Below are positions 46,131-58,070 of a stretch of 64,000 nucleotides of DNA, one piece after another. The stretch is from Teleogryllus oceanicus (taxonomy: Eukaryota > Arthropoda > Insecta > Orthoptera > Gryllidae). Within the stretch, counting starts at the first letter, position 1, and every line of letters begins with the position of its first letter. The notes under the pieces were generated by a model, which was not told the DNA's origin, did not search any database, and worked only from the letters and a program-made list of their open reading frames with translations. Both the position numbers and the translations under genes were made by a program. The stretch is taken from NCBI GenBank assembly GCA_964035755.1, contig CAXIVR010000008.1, forward strand, positions 28,105,087-28,169,086, in the 5' to 3' direction.

Positions 46131-46237
46131 GGGCCTCCTACGAGATATATTAATGGTTACAACCTCTCAAAAACACAAGTCTTGCCACTATGGTTTTGAG
46201 AGGTTGTAACCATATGTCTATCTTGTAGTAAGGCCTG
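46131..46237. repeat. 107-nt hairpin with a 20-bp perfect stem
   Basis: atggttacaacctctcaaaa (46153-46172) is perfectly complementary to 46194-46213 across a 21-nt loop. Outside the core the arms still pair imperfectly (ggcctcctacgaga against tcttgtagtaaggcc). It starts six bases after a SINE tail. The dimensions fit a pre-miRNA-like hairpin or a miniature foldback. Confidence 0.88.
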
Positions 46238-48315
46238 AGGATCGTTTTAATGTTTTAATTTACTCCGACCAAATCCCGTGATCTACATTTCTTATTATAT
46301 TTTGGATTTACCTAATGCAGGGAAGTTCTGATGTAATGAACCAAACCCGTTTTTTTTTTCAAAAATTAACTAGCACTGGAGTGGACTGTAAGTTAGTGGA
46401 ATACACTGCGTTTTACGTATATCTAACTGTTTAAATTGTAAAGTACGTTTAATAGTTTGAGAATACGTTCAAACTTTAAAATAAGTAGTGACCTATTGAT
46501 CAAGATTCTGGGCGCCTCTTAGGCAGTAATACACGAGATGATCATGGGAAAAGTCAGCACATTAAAACTCCTTCCGAATTTCTGAACGCGGTACAAATTC
46601 ATGGGCTTGGCCGACTTCGTTGCGTAAGGATTTGGCGCGGCGAACAGTCTCCTTTCCCTATCGATCCCTTTCTTTGAAGGAAACGCGTGGCAAATTACAA
46701 AGAGGATACAGTAAGGGATATCTTTTAAGAGTTCGAGTGAATTTTTCAACGCCTGCTTTCGGAATTAATGCGACCTTAACTATTTATCTTCTTTGTTTGT
46801 TTTTGTTTTTTTATTGTGTAAAGGATTATGGTAATATCTGTTCTTAAAGAAAACGTCTGTAACACGCTGCGTATTTCTTAATGCTCGCGATTCTATTGTT
46901 TGTAATAGTGCTTAAATCTTGATTCACAAAAGCACTAGACATTAAAATTCATAGTGTTTTCATTTAATTGTCCGGACACAAATTCTCCAGCGCCTTCTCT
47001 TTGTACTGTGGTAGTTTTCTGGCTGAATTTATCGGTCTACAGGGCCAAAAAGAAGGGAAGCAGGAACTGTATAACGTGCATATTCTTCTGCTGTTTCTGA
47101 AATTAATGAATATTGAACACGACAATGGAAACATTCTATAAAAAAGATTAAAAATGTGACAGTTTTAAATTTGTGAATATATTGTGTGAAAATAAGAGAG
47201 TAAACAAAATTATGATTCAGCTTCTGGTAATATTGTTCGGTATTGTAAGATTCAATGTTTAAAACTTTAGTAGATGTCCAGGGCAGCAAAACGAATTTGA
47301 AATCATTTTTTATTTCATATAAAAATTATTTTCGCAAGAGGGTAAATAAACGAGGGAATAACAATAGAAATCCTCGTTTACTAAATTGTAGTAAATGTTG
47401 TAGAGTAGGACTAGGGAATTGTAAACTTATTGAACGAAATTATTTTGAGCTAAAATCACTGTTCGAAAGTATTACATTCCGCTTGAGTCACAATTTACCA
47501 TATCAGCTTTACTATTCTTCACGAATTGTAAGTAATTCTCTTGGTAATATCTTCCAAATATTCCATAGGCTCACGTAGTCCCTTACTTCGGAACCAACAT
47601 CATCTTATAACAGCTTACAACGTCTAAGTCGGCTTTTCACCCGGAACTTGAGTTTGCTTTGATCTGCGTCAGTAAGCAAACAACACCAATATTCAAACAA
47701 GCTTCTGTGCATGTATATACAAAAACATTGTGGTTGAAAATGCCTCTAAAACGTTAAAGAAATCCACCTCACCGTTGTGACAAAAGGTTAATTTATTAAA
47801 GTTTAAAGTAGTTGGTAGCCACTCGGCAGTAATTACTATATACTCGAGAGTGATTACTTGATGGTAAGCAATTGCGAAGCTTGGAAAATGTTTTAGCTAT
47901 CCCTTCAGAATAGACACCCAAACGAAGCTTCAGTTTTTTTTCGGGGGAAGTATACTTTAGGATACTAAACTTAGAGACCTACCGTTACATTTCGCCAAAA
48001 TAGTAACAAAAAATTTGATCCATTTTTATCTAAATAGACATGAAAACGTGATACAATTTATTAACAGCATTTTTAAACTGTAATTTCAATTTAGGTCGTT
48101 TAACTGTGAAATATATTACAAGACAACCTAGAACTCATCACTAAATTTCCAGCAGGTTTATTTTCTTACTTTGGCAGAACCGTTAGTCCTCTAGCCCAAC
48201 CCCTAGCTATGCGCTTGGATCTCTCGTATGTCTCTTTGACAGAGGATTACTTTGATACACTCTGCGCGGTAGCTTCCTGATTAAAAGCACCGAAACTGGC
48301 ATCCAGACTTCTTCC
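46238..48315. other. AT-rich stretch, no gene recognised
   Basis: AT-rich DNA. The 107-residue frame at 47255-47578 is Asn/Lys/Arg-rich and matches no family I know. Confidence 0.45.
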
Positions 48316-48321
48316 TCTCCA

Positions 48322-48690
48322 CGACATGATTTCTAATCTTTTCCTTCTAATTAGTCCGATGTTCTCACTGCATTCCGCCGAGGTCTTCATATACTCTTCT
48401 TCTTTTCTTCTCGTCGTCTTCTCTTCCTCTTCTTCTTCTCTTATCTGCTCTTCTTCTTCTCCTCGTCTTCTCTTTTTCTTTTTCTCGTCTTCTCCTCCTC
48501 ATATTCTACTTTGGCTTCCTTTTATTCTTTCCTCATTTTGCTTTCTTCCTTGTCCGCTTTGTCTTTCTTCTATCTTCATTTTGTTCCTGCTTCTTCTTTT
48601 TTCTTCTTCTTCTTCTTCTTCTTCTTCTTCTTCTCCTTCCCTTCTCCGCGATGTGATTTATAATCTTTCCCTAGTAATTAGTCCCTCGTC
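48322..48690. repeat. TTC/CTT pyrimidine tract flanked by diverged direct repeats
   Basis: A C/T-rich tract with ttcttcttcttc runs (48370-48640) lies between two similar segments. One is gacatgatttctaatctttt leading to ctaattagtccgatg (about 48323-48362). The other is gatgtgatttataatcttt leading to gtaattagtccctcg (about 48650-48688). Confidence 0.7.
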
Positions 48691-48900
48691 GGTGCCGCGG
48701 GCCGTGTGTCGTGGTCCCGCGCGCGCCCGGGGCAAGTCTCAACCATCAGATGATGAAGTGGCCGCGAACGAGGAAAAAAGTCTGTCGGTGGCGGCGCGGT
48801 GCGACGCGGGAAAGAAATAAAAAACAAGAAACGAGCGCCCCGAGCGGCGTAGCACGCATGCGCCAACGAAGCAGTATGGGTGGATTGGGAAAAATACGGG
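48691..48900. other. CpG-rich patch
   Basis: gccgcgggccgtgtgtcg and gtggcggcgcggtgcgacg words in a non-repetitive context. The 3' end grades into the SINE-like copy. Confidence 0.35.
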
Positions 48901-48930
48901 CAAAATAACTTCCTTCAGTACAACGGAATT

Positions 48931-49099
48931 CGCTGGTGGTTGGTGGTAGGTTCGAGTCCCGGAGCTGGGGTGTCCATCTCGACTGAAAAGCTGGGTGAAT
49001 TCTACGTAGATGAGTCTCCTACGGGTCGGCTGCTGTGATTCGTGATTATGTAGGTCCACCGATGAACTCCAGACGGAACAACGGGCCACGGACTAGTAA
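48931..49099 (+). mobile_element. SINE-A-related fragment of a divergent subfamily
   Basis: ggttcgagtcccggag resembles a B box. It is followed by gactgaaaagctgggtgaatt, gggtcggctgctgtgattcg, ccaccgatgaac and aacgggccacggact. These occur in the same order as SINE-A landmarks but with much sequence difference between them. The 3' half is missing. Confidence 0.55.
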
Positions 49100-49735
49100 A
49101 GGAAAATACTAGTAAAGGTTTCATTATATACATTTGTATATATTTCTAGTAAATTGCGGAGAAGAATAATCCCAGACGTTTTTATATTATATATATAAAT
49201 AATATGAAAATAAAGTGTTTTTTAGAAATTCAGATAGAAGGCTTAAGAATGAAGTGGATAGAACTGCAATTTTATAACATTCAGTAATTGAGAAAGTATA
49301 TCACCAAATCTAATGCTAGTTAGCAGAGATAGCATTGAACCTAAAGCACTGGACATTTTTCTTTTCATTATGTACTTGAATAATCGACATCTAAAAAAAT
49401 CTCTTATTATCCATTGCCTACGACTATACACGGATGGATCAGTGATTTCAGATAGATGATCCTCATGATAATATGACATAATGATGTTAGCATGTTATTG
49501 GAATGGGTAGGCAGGTTAAATGGAACCCGAGAAAACTGTCCGAATCCATATTGTTCATTACAAATTCTAATTGGGCCAAACGGTATTTCAATGTCTGTTC
49601 CCAATGGTGGAATTTCCGCGTCTTTCGACCCACCGCACTGCGCATGCGCCAGCTCGCGTCCCCACGCCGTTGGCCGCCTATGGTGTCGCATTAATGAGAA
49701 AAAGCTGCATTTTAAAACAGACTCCAACACCTCCT
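49100..49735. other. AT-rich stretch, nothing recognised
   Basis: AT-rich with a short tatatata run at 49190. It becomes GC-richer from 49610. Confidence 0.4.
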
Positions 49736-49739
49736 TCCT

Positions 49740-50300
49740 CCACTTCCCTTCCCCCACGGTTTCCGCTGGCCCGGCCCCCTCCCCCAGATTCCCCTTCGCT
49801 TCCCACCCAACGGCTCCGGCATCCCAACCTCATGCCCGGCCCCGGCCTCGGTCCCCGCCCCCGCCACCCGCACCCGGACCCCCTTCTCTCCCTCGAACAC
49901 GTTCCCCTTACGTTGCACCGTCTACGCTCTCCCGTTCCCGATTCCCCGCTCTCGCTTCCCCTCCCTCATTCGCCCATGATCCCCCCGCGCCCCCCGTTCC
50001 CTTCACACTCCCCCACGCTCCTTATGCTCACCCACACTCTTCCACCGCTTACGCTCTGCCATCCACGCTACACCTCCACCATGCCGCTCCGCCCGCCGCC
50101 CGCCGCCCGCCCACGCTCGCCCGCCCCCACGCTCCTCGCCCGCCCGCCCCCACGCCGTCCGCCCGCCTCCGCCCACGCCCGTCCCGCCGCCGCCGTCCGC
50201 CCACGCCTGCCGCCCGCCGTCCCCACCCGCCCCCGCCTCCCGCCCGTCGCCCGCCGTCCGCCCGCCCGCTCGGCCTCTGCCCGACACCTCCTCCCCTCGT
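49740..50300. repeat. C-rich low-complexity island
   Basis: The plus strand is strongly C-rich, with cgcccgcc, cccacgct and ccgcccgcc blocks increasingly dense toward 50270. Two frames of about 250-270 residues run through it because stop codons are absent from such composition. No domain is seen. Confidence 0.75.
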
Positions 50301-50525
50301 GTGCTTTACGTAATTAGGGCTGCGGAGACGTGTAAACGTTACATTTGTTTCCCGGCGGCTTTGCGCCGTTTAAAGTGTGGGTCCCCGAACGCCCTTCCCT
50401 CCCCCCACCCGTCTGCTGTTACGCAGCCCCCACCCTTCCACTCCCAGCGAGGGAGGGGGCAGGGGGCGAAGGTCCCGCGAGAGGGTCCGAGGGCGCGGGA
50501 GTCGGAGGAAGCAAAAAGAGAAAAA
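50301..50525. other. GC-rich flank of the C-rich island
   Basis: Mixed GC sequence, then gagggagggggcagggggcg, which is a G-run patch. No gene is recognised. Confidence 0.35.
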
Positions 50526-50529
50526 TTAA

Positions 50530-51985
50530 TTGCTTCTCATTTGCATCATTGCTTTCGTTGCTATATCATTCTGTTTACTGCTGCGGAGACAAGTTTTGAG
50601 TTGCCCTGTTTTTTTCGTGAGATGCTTCATTATACATGTTGATTAAAATATATTCTTGTTCCCTGTTGTCCTGCTTGATGGATTTTGCCCGTCGTTGACG
50701 AGATAAACCGACTTTACGTTTAGTCGTGTTTATGTCTTTTGTGTTCGGAGAACTTTCATGACAGGATATGTTTCATTGTGGTTACGTTTATATGTATACA
50801 CCTAGTAGTTTAGCAATAAAAACAGTTTGGAAGTTACATTAAAAATACGTTGCTCTTTTTGTCATTCTACTGAAAAAAGTAGACTTTGGTGAAAATATTA
50901 ATGTAAGGAAATTATTTTTTCCTTTCTCTTCACATCACATGGTGTCGCTGAGATACAACTTCGTAATGTAATGTGGTATTATGTGAATGTAGAATTTTAG
51001 GTTATTTAAGAAACGAATCGTAATAAATTGTATAATGTAGCAAATACGCAGTGAAATGAATTGTATAGAGATCTGTGACTTTGAATTGTCACTATTGAAG
51101 CTAATACGGTATTTATTTTCTGCTTCCTACATATCTTTGCCGTAAACATAAAATGCATGCATTGAATGTGATTCCATTAACTGCAATCGCAGTGTAATTA
51201 ATATTTCATTGTCATTACCACAGTACTTAACGTTGGAATATAAAAACAAAATTACGAATTACGATTTGTCAATTTTTCTTTCCGAAACATAATTATCACT
51301 GTTAAAATCACAAGCGCCCGGGGAATCAATTCGGCAAACACACTACATAAATAAACCCAAAGAAGTAAATCACGCACTAATTAACATTATTAATAATGCT
51401 TTAATGGATATAATGCAGTCTGTAAAACATTTAAAGCTGCCCGATGATTAAATGTTTTGTGAAATATTGCCATTAGTTTGAAATGGCTCCATACTTAATT
51501 GAATTACAATTGTATAGTTCATAGATCAACTTTTAATTTAAAAACAGGACATGGCACAAAATCCGGAATCCCTACAGAAATATTAATAGGGATTCAATTT
51601 TGTTACTTTCGTAAAAACGTTTTCTTAGATATTTACCAAAGAGTTACTTCTCTTATGGCAGAAATTCTTATTCATAGTTACTGGGTTTGGATAATAATTC
51701 TAAACAATTTAATTCAGTTAATGCTTTATTTTCCGTGGGAGGATCAGGATACCTTCATCAGACCTACTTGTCCGATGTCCGCATTTCTCTCTGACTTCAT
51801 TTCCTCTGTCCGACCACGCAAATTTCGCTAATCTCCTTTGTCATCTATCAGCGAAAGACTGTATCGTTCGAGGGGCAAAATACGCGATTAGAATTTTCTC
51901 CGGGACTTTTTTAGACTTGATCGTTTGTATGGGATCGTTTGCACTTCTCCTCGGAAGAAAGGCGTACGAAGGATATTTTTGACCT
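50530..51985. other. AT-rich stretch, nothing recognised
   Basis: AT-rich DNA with short frames. The 110-residue frame at 51499-51831 has no recognisable motif. Confidence 0.45.
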
Positions 51986-51987
51986 TG

Positions 51988-52058
51988 GATACCTACTGGG
52001 GTTTGAACCCGTGAAATTGTGTTCTATACGCTAACCGATACACCGCCGAAGCCCTATG
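51988..52058 (-). pseudogene. tRNA-like pseudogene or SINE head
   Basis: On the minus strand gtgtatcggttagcgtatag resembles a D-arm/A box and cgggttcaaacccc resembles a T-arm/B box. The interval between them is too short for a full anticodon arm, so no functional tRNA is called. It could be the head of a third SINE family. Confidence 0.35.
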
Positions 52059-52127
52059 GATCGTCTAATTTCAAACCCAGATAACTTTTCCTACTTTAAG
52101 ATTGTGATATACCTCAAAGAATTTCCC

Positions 52128-52412
52128 CCAGCACGGCACCGCCCCAATCAGGACAAGCTCTTCGCTCCCATCTGGTCTCACGTGTGTAGTAATGTAGTGC
52201 ATGTTAGTATATGCGTGTGTGTGCGTGTGTGTGAAGGTAGAGGATGGGGGAAGAATGAGGAAGGAATGATCGCGCGCGGTCCGTGGTCTATTTGTTAGGA
52301 TTTTGGCATTCGCCTATTATTGAACGTAGAAACCACGGAAAATCACTGATCAGAGCAGCCGGCCGCTAGAATTCTCCACCAGAGAGCGGCTGAATTCAAT
52401 CTAGCTACGTAC
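52128..52412 (-). mobile_element. SINE-A copy 13, 3' portion (interrupted copy)
   Basis: It begins in the 3' half (gcaccgccccaatcaggac) and follows the family to gctgaattcaatctagct, where it is cut by the hAT-like element. The rest of the same copy continues at 54146. The distal 3' third and tail are missing. Confidence 0.85.
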
Positions 52413-54145
52413 TGGAGATGGGCTTTAACAGCTTTTCTCAATATCTGTTATCGGAATAACAGTCGACTCGTAATAACGGTTATTAATAACAGTTGAAAAA
52501 TAACAGCTCCATGATTAGCAACCTAACATGCACGACTGCTAAGAGTTAAATCAGTTGTGGCGAATGCTAACAGTTAAAACGCAAAACGAATAACGTTGGT
52601 AGCGCAGTAAAGCTAGTGCAGCTACCTTACAACGCTTGCTTGCACTACTTTCCCAAATATGTTTGGACAGATAGACAGCTGATATGAACGAGACTGGATG
52701 AACGACCAAGGAAGAATAGTAATTGGTATGAGTAGCAAACGTATATAGAATATTATTAAAGGAACAGTGATTCGTGATTCGGGTTCATATTCCAAATATT
52801 ATTTTGATTATGCAACTGGTGCATAGTGAAGTGAAGAGTACCAAAAATAAAGAGAAGGAGAAACTGTGTTTTTGATTACCCACAGCTAAAGTGGTAATGG
52901 CTGTTAAAAATCAAATTTTATAATGCGAGTTATGTGACCGTAACTCATTATATTTTATCGGACTTAGGGAAATACTAGTGGATCTCACTAAGCAGCAATG
53001 GAACAGAAAGAAGTTAACAAACATATTGGACGGACTTAATTTACTGGGAAAACTTCTTATTGTAGTGTTTACAATGTGTATTAAAATATTATGCTACGTG
53101 GTGTGTAATAACAAATTATTTATTAATGAATCTATAATTTGAACACTTGCAAATCAGGATTGATTATTTGCAGTGAAACTGTATTCGAACGAAATTATTG
53201 CCGCGAAAATTTGTAGTAAGTAGTTCGAGTTTGGCCCAATAAATTGCAATGCTATGAATTTCATCCGCTAACAGCCAAAACAGGATAAAAGAAATAACTG
53301 TTATTTCGCGTAACAGTTAGGCCGTGTCCTGCGTGAGCTACAACCGGTGGCGGCGACAAGCGATAGCTTGCGTCAACTTCAAGCGACAAGTTGCGATGCC
53401 GCGCGACAGAGCGCGTGGTGTCCTATGTAAGCGACAGGAGGCTGCGACAGCGACAGTCGAAATGTTTCAAAGGAAACATTCAAGATTTTTGTTATGTTCA
53501 ACAAACTCCCCACAGATATTCACTCTGCCAGTTAGTAATAGGTTTAATTCACCCTCAACAGAAGCCCGTGAAATAAGAAACTATTTGCAATTATTTCAAT
53601 AGCCCTGACGGTTTGGTTACAATAGAAACCTAACCTCATTTACGTCTACAGGAATACTGCTATTTAATACTTCGTGATGTATGTACTACGCAATATAATC
53701 ATCATATCACAAATACACTAAGAATGATGTAAATTAACATAATTTAATCAATAAGAAACAAACTTATTTGTTCTTTCCAGTGCATTCGTTTCTTCCTTTT
53801 ACAATTCGACGCTCACAATTCTACTGTGGTAGTTATTCAATTTCTTGTTCCACAATTCTCTTGTATTTTTCACATATTCAGTTAAACATTCCGTTATATC
53901 GCTATTTGGCATCTTTCAATTGGGAAATTGAAGGCCAAAGCAGCGAAACTATACGCGCGACACAGCGAGAAGCGGCGACATAGCGACAAGATTCATATCT
54001 TTAATTTGTCGCGTGTCGCTGCCGCAAGATGTTTGAAATTTGTCGCTTGAATCTGTCGCGTGTCGCTGCCGCAAGATGTAGCTCACGTAGCACACGGCCT
54101 TACCGTTAAGAAATAACAGTTTAGCTGTTAAGGGCACATCCCTAA
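52413..54145. mobile_element. hAT-like non-autonomous element, itself interrupted
   Basis: The left end tggagatgggctttaacag (52413-52431) matches the reverse complement of the right end, tagggatgtgcccttaacag (54145-54126). Both ends carry taacagtta-type subterminal repeats (gttattaataacagttg on the left, gaaataacagtttagctg on the right), a style known from insect hAT elements. The interruption of SINE copy 13 fixes the borders. The flanking agcta sequences could be a decayed 8-bp duplication. Without the nested element it is about 950 bp and has no transposase frame. Confidence 0.75.
53320..54099. mobile_element. PIF/Harbinger-like MITE (780 bp) nested in the hAT-like element
   Basis: The left end ggccgtgtcctgcgtgagct and the reverse complement of the right end, ggccgtgtgctacgtgagct, match at 18 of 20 positions. 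TTA flanks both sides (53317-53319 and 54100-54102), the 3-bp duplication typical of PIF/Harbinger. Subterminal GCGACA/TGTCGC words are abundant at both ends. No transposase is present. Confidence 0.85.
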
Positions 54146-54202
54146 GCTAGAGTTAACTCTCTGCCTCTGTCGGAACTCGAATCTAGAACCTCCCGATCAG
54201 AG
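54146..54202 (-). mobile_element. SINE-A copy 13, head-side portion (continuation)
   Basis: agctagagttaac and cggaactcgaatctagaacc followed by tcccgatcagag match the B-box region of SINE-A in reverse, in register with the piece ending at 52412. The A-box end is missing or too diverged to see. Confidence 0.75.
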
Positions 54203-55147
54203 TTCCTGCCGACACAGCAACAATGCCGGTTCATAGATAGACTCAGCTTGTCTCTAAGTTAATGTACGCCTGTTCAAAACACGCACGTCTATAGGTGTAC
54301 CTGGGTACAATGTGAGAGATGTGGATGAAGAGCGACAACTGCCGGAGAGTCTGATTTGAAAATACTTTTGGATCCCAGTTGTTGAAAGGGATGAGCGAAG
54401 GTTCTGATAGGGATGGAGCCCCGAGAGCTAGAGCAAGTTAGATCTAAGAGTCGTCTGTTCTCTCTCCTTGCTAGGAGAACTTGCGTTAAGGCTAAATGTA
54501 CCGACACTAGTTCCATTTGTCGCCACCACATGGCACACCAAAATAAACAAAATTTACTAGACCGATAGCGTCTGAACTAATTGTCCAATTTTCGATCTCT
54601 AAACGGTATTGGACTCCTTTTTAAAATAGAATTCACACTACGATGCCGTTTTTTCAAAAAATATTTCAAAAAAAATTTTTAAATTTTTTTTCTCATATTG
54701 AAGAATAAGTAACTCCTAGGATACAGTGAGTCACTTTCCCAGCGAGCTGGGTTTGATACACAGCGCTTGCAAATTGGCTATTCCTGATGCAGGGCTTTGA
54801 AATCAAGACCATATCAATTATATTTGATAGATGTTATTGAGAATAAAATAATAAACTCACGTTTTAATTGATACTAAACATCTCTTTGTGATAGACTTCT
54901 AGAGTGGAATTACGAAATTCACTTGAAAGTACTTTTTATATCAGCAAATGACTTTTGTATTTAGGTAAATCTCGAGATTATAGAAATGGGTCATGATAAT
55001 GTGAGGTGTCAGATAACGATTATGGCAATGGATGAGTGTTACCTCTATCATGTAGCGGGTTGCATAACGTCTGTAATGTTGCCTGTCATCAACCTGTCCT
55101 TTTGGCGGAATTACAGGTGTTCGTCGAAGAGATAAAGCAGCACAAAA

Positions 55148-55150
<3 letters not shown>
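54203..55150. other. AT-rich stretch, nothing recognised
   Basis: Unique DNA with an A/T-run patch at 54655-54695. Confidence 0.4.

Positions 55151-55195
<45 letters not shown>
55151..55195. repeat. (TA)n microsatellite
   Basis: About 45 bp of uninterrupted at/ta repeat. The Ile-Tyr frames on both strands are artefacts. Confidence 0.97.
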
Positions 55196-55197
<2 letters not shown>

Positions 55198-57050
55198 CAA
55201 TGTTTATTAAAAAACAAAAACAATACAACTATTTGTTGGAACATATGGGAACTAAACTTACTTATTTACTAAATTATAACATTCAATCTTTTAAGTCTTC
55301 CTGTTTCCTGACTATTGTCAAGTATATTTACGGATAGGTTGTTCTAATGATTATCTTGGTATAGATGTCTGCTGGCGAGGGATTCTATTGTTGGAATTGT
55401 TACTTCTGTGTTAAGTGTAACGTTCTGTGGTTCCATGCTGTCTTTGCAGGTTCACAGAGATTCTTTGATTCAAGTCTTCGTGGACCTTAGAAGTTGAAGA
55501 TGCGTTCTCTTAGCCTGATGATTGATTTAGATAATTATTTTGTTAGTCAGAGAGAGGAAGGATAAAGGAAAAAGAATGGAAGGAAAATAAGAGAAGGAGG
55601 GCAAGAAAGGAGAATGTTTTCCAATTAGACAGTAATATTTCTTGTATGCCAAATCTAGTTTATTTCTTTTTTTAAATATAAAAGCATATTATATCCGTCC
55701 CATACATTCTGTCTAGATGTATTACAAGGTTTTTTTTATAAATTCTTCGAAGTGGAATATTTTTGCTATTTATTCATATTTGCATAGTTGGACACGTCTC
55801 TTTTCGTTGCGGAAAGGGTAACATGATTAGACTTTGCTTCATTTACTCGTGTTACAACGCACCTATTGTAGGCTCCTATTAGTAATGAACGCTTGAAGTA
55901 GTACGATTTGATAAGTAGATAAGTAGGACGATTTGAAAGATTATAATTATTTTTGAATATTTTCATGGAACTGATTTACAATTGGACAGCGTTATGCATC
56001 AATATACTAGATGATGAAAAATGAATAATCTTATTGCCCTGGCAATTTTCAAGATGAACTATAACTACGCAAAATATTAGCCATTTTTCTGTTCAATTAG
56101 CGTTAAAATTCCTAACATTTTTTAGCAGTGTCCTCTAATAATACATAGGGTTTTCTAAACTTCAAACGTGTTTCCTTAGCGCTGCTGTACGGAATATATT
56201 TTTCCATCTGCTAGATGAAATGAGCGTGTGCTGCTGATGGCTTAAAGTGTCAGTTTAGTGCGTGAAGTGGGAGATTAGGGATAGTATTGAAGAGAAATTC
56301 ACATTGTTGCGACATCACCATTAAAAATAATGATGTAAGAATTTATACAAATCATATCTAAGTGCAGATGAGAATATTTATGCGCGGGAATTAAATCATC
56401 AAATGGATACAAACGGTCAGGTCATAAATACGGAAATTCGCGAGGCTATGTGATGTGATGAAAGTAAACGAACCCCGACATTGTCTACTTTCATCACCCT
56501 TTTCATTAAAATCGTAATGGTCTAAATTTCAATCGAATAATTATGCACGTAAGTGATATTTTTTTCTTAAAAATAATTTTCAATGTGTACTTTTCTTACA
56601 TTCTAGTTTGATTTTCAAACTACTCGAGCAAGAGTATAGTACGAGTCCAAACAAGTTAAGACAACAATTGTAAATAAATCGAATCATTTAGCTTCATCGC
56701 TGCAAGACCCAATTTGATTTAGCTTGAATGAGGTCCAAAACGATGCATCAGGCAATAGCGAAAAGCTGACGAAGCGACGAGACTTCTTGATTGATAAGTT
56801 CGGCGAATCGGACGTTACGTAAGTTTAATGCACTATGCCGAGTTATCTTTCGCTGGATGGCATCCGCATCGGCATGAGGTTTCCTCAACTGATATCTCAG
56901 CTAGGAGAGACAGCCAGACAATCTCTAAGCTCGCTGATCTCCGGAATGGTAGGAAGAGCGTGCGTGGCAAGGGGGACAGATAGGTAAGGAAAGTGGAGAA
57001 AATCGGTGCGACGTATGGGCACGTTGTTGTTCTCCGACATTCCCCGATGT
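55196..57050. other. AT-rich stretch, nothing recognised
   Basis: AT-rich DNA, with a purine-rich patch at 55550-55610. No repeats or coding motifs were identified. Confidence 0.45.
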
Positions 57051-57055
57051 TGATT

Positions 57056-57545
57056 TGATTGATTGATTGATTTTTCGTGTTTCCTGGCGCGTCAACTGCT
57101 GTGGTCATAGTCCCGTTAGTTTAGTGATTTTTTGTCCGTAGAATGGGTGATCTTTACCTGGATGTCGAGATCCGGCGCAACCATCGGCATGCATGGGTTT
57201 CCTCAACCAGGACTCCCACCAGGGGCCGTCACAGTCGGGACAAGCTCTAAGCTCCCGACTGATCTCCCGGAATGTGTGATAGTGTAGTGCATGTTAGTGT
57301 AAGTGCGTGTGTAAGAGGAGAGGATAGGACAAGGAAGAGAAGACAGATCGCGCGGGTCCGTGACCCGTTTGGTAGGGTACTGCTCCGGCATTCGCCTGGT
57401 GTTGATCGGAGAAACCACGGAAAACTACCGATCAGAGAAGCCGGCTGCTAGAATTGTCCTCCAGACATCGGATGAACTCGACCTAGCCATGTTAGCTAAT
57501 ATCGGAAGTTCTGCCAGCCACCCTAGGACTCCCAGTCAGAGGCAC
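57056..57545 (-). mobile_element. SINE-A copy 14, head-truncated
   Basis: A gattgattgatt tail is followed by the whole body in reverse, with gataggacaaggaagag and cctggtgttgatcggagaaa. It ends in ctaggactcccagtcagagg at the B-box side. The A-box end is missing and a CpG-rich island follows directly. Confidence 0.9.
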
Positions 57546-57549
57546 CTGT

Positions 57550-57795
57550 AGTGTGGTTGATACCCGGGGGGGCGGCGCATTGCGAAGGAGTGCACACTGC
57601 CTAGCGACGGCGCCGGCGGGAGGTGCTGCATTGGCGCTCCCGGAACCGCGCCTCCGCGCCGCACCGCGCCGACCTTGGCCCCTATCAAGCGCCTTATCTC
57701 GCAGCGCAGAGGGCGGGCTGCGAAGGAGGGGGAGACGGCGCGGCGCGGGCCCCAGCGTCTGGCGCAGCGCGTTGCGTAAGTCCCACAGAAAGGGG
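57550..57795. other. CpG-rich island
   Basis: ggcgccggcgggaggtgctg and cgcgccgcaccgcgccgacc words. Overlapping frames on both strands reflect composition. No gene is recognised. Confidence 0.4.
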
Positions 57796-57852
57796 TGGAA
57801 GGGGAATGCAACACCACGGTCTGCTTTCAAAACAATGATGCTGCTCTAAAAA

Positions 57853-58010
57853 TATCGATGTTTGAAACGTCGATGTATTGATATCGATGTTTTAAACGTC
57901 GATGTATTGATATCGATGTTTTAAACGTCGATGTATTGATATCGATGTTTTAAACGTCGATGTATTGATATCGATGTTTTAAACGTCGATGTATTGAAAT
58001 CGATGTTTTA
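57853..58010. repeat. 29-bp tandem array, about 5.4 copies (TCGATGTTTTAAACG)
   Basis: The unit contains tatcgatgttttaaacgtcg followed by atgtattga. It starts at 57853, 57882, 57911, 57940 and 57969, and a partial unit ends at 58010. Repeated tcgatgttt words continue to about 58070 and reappear at 58470-58495. The array may be the subterminal repeat of an unrecognised hAT-like element spanning about 57.84-58.5 kb. There are no spacers, so it is not a CRISPR. Confidence 0.93.
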
Positions 58011-58070
58011 AGAGGTTTTAAAAGATGTTTTGTATTCGATGTTTTACGTTTTCGATGTTTTGTTCATGGG

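Noticed and set aside
47255..47578. 107-residue frame in AT-rich DNA
   Set aside because: Asn/Lys/Ser-rich with no motif. A single frame of this length is expected in this amount of sequence.
49492..50317. Two overlapping frames of about 250-270 residues
   Set aside because: C-rich low complexity in the second half; different phases are equally open; no domain.
57853..58010. Regular 29-bp repeats considered as a CRISPR array
   Set aside because: Units are directly adjacent with no unique spacers, and the context is eukaryotic.
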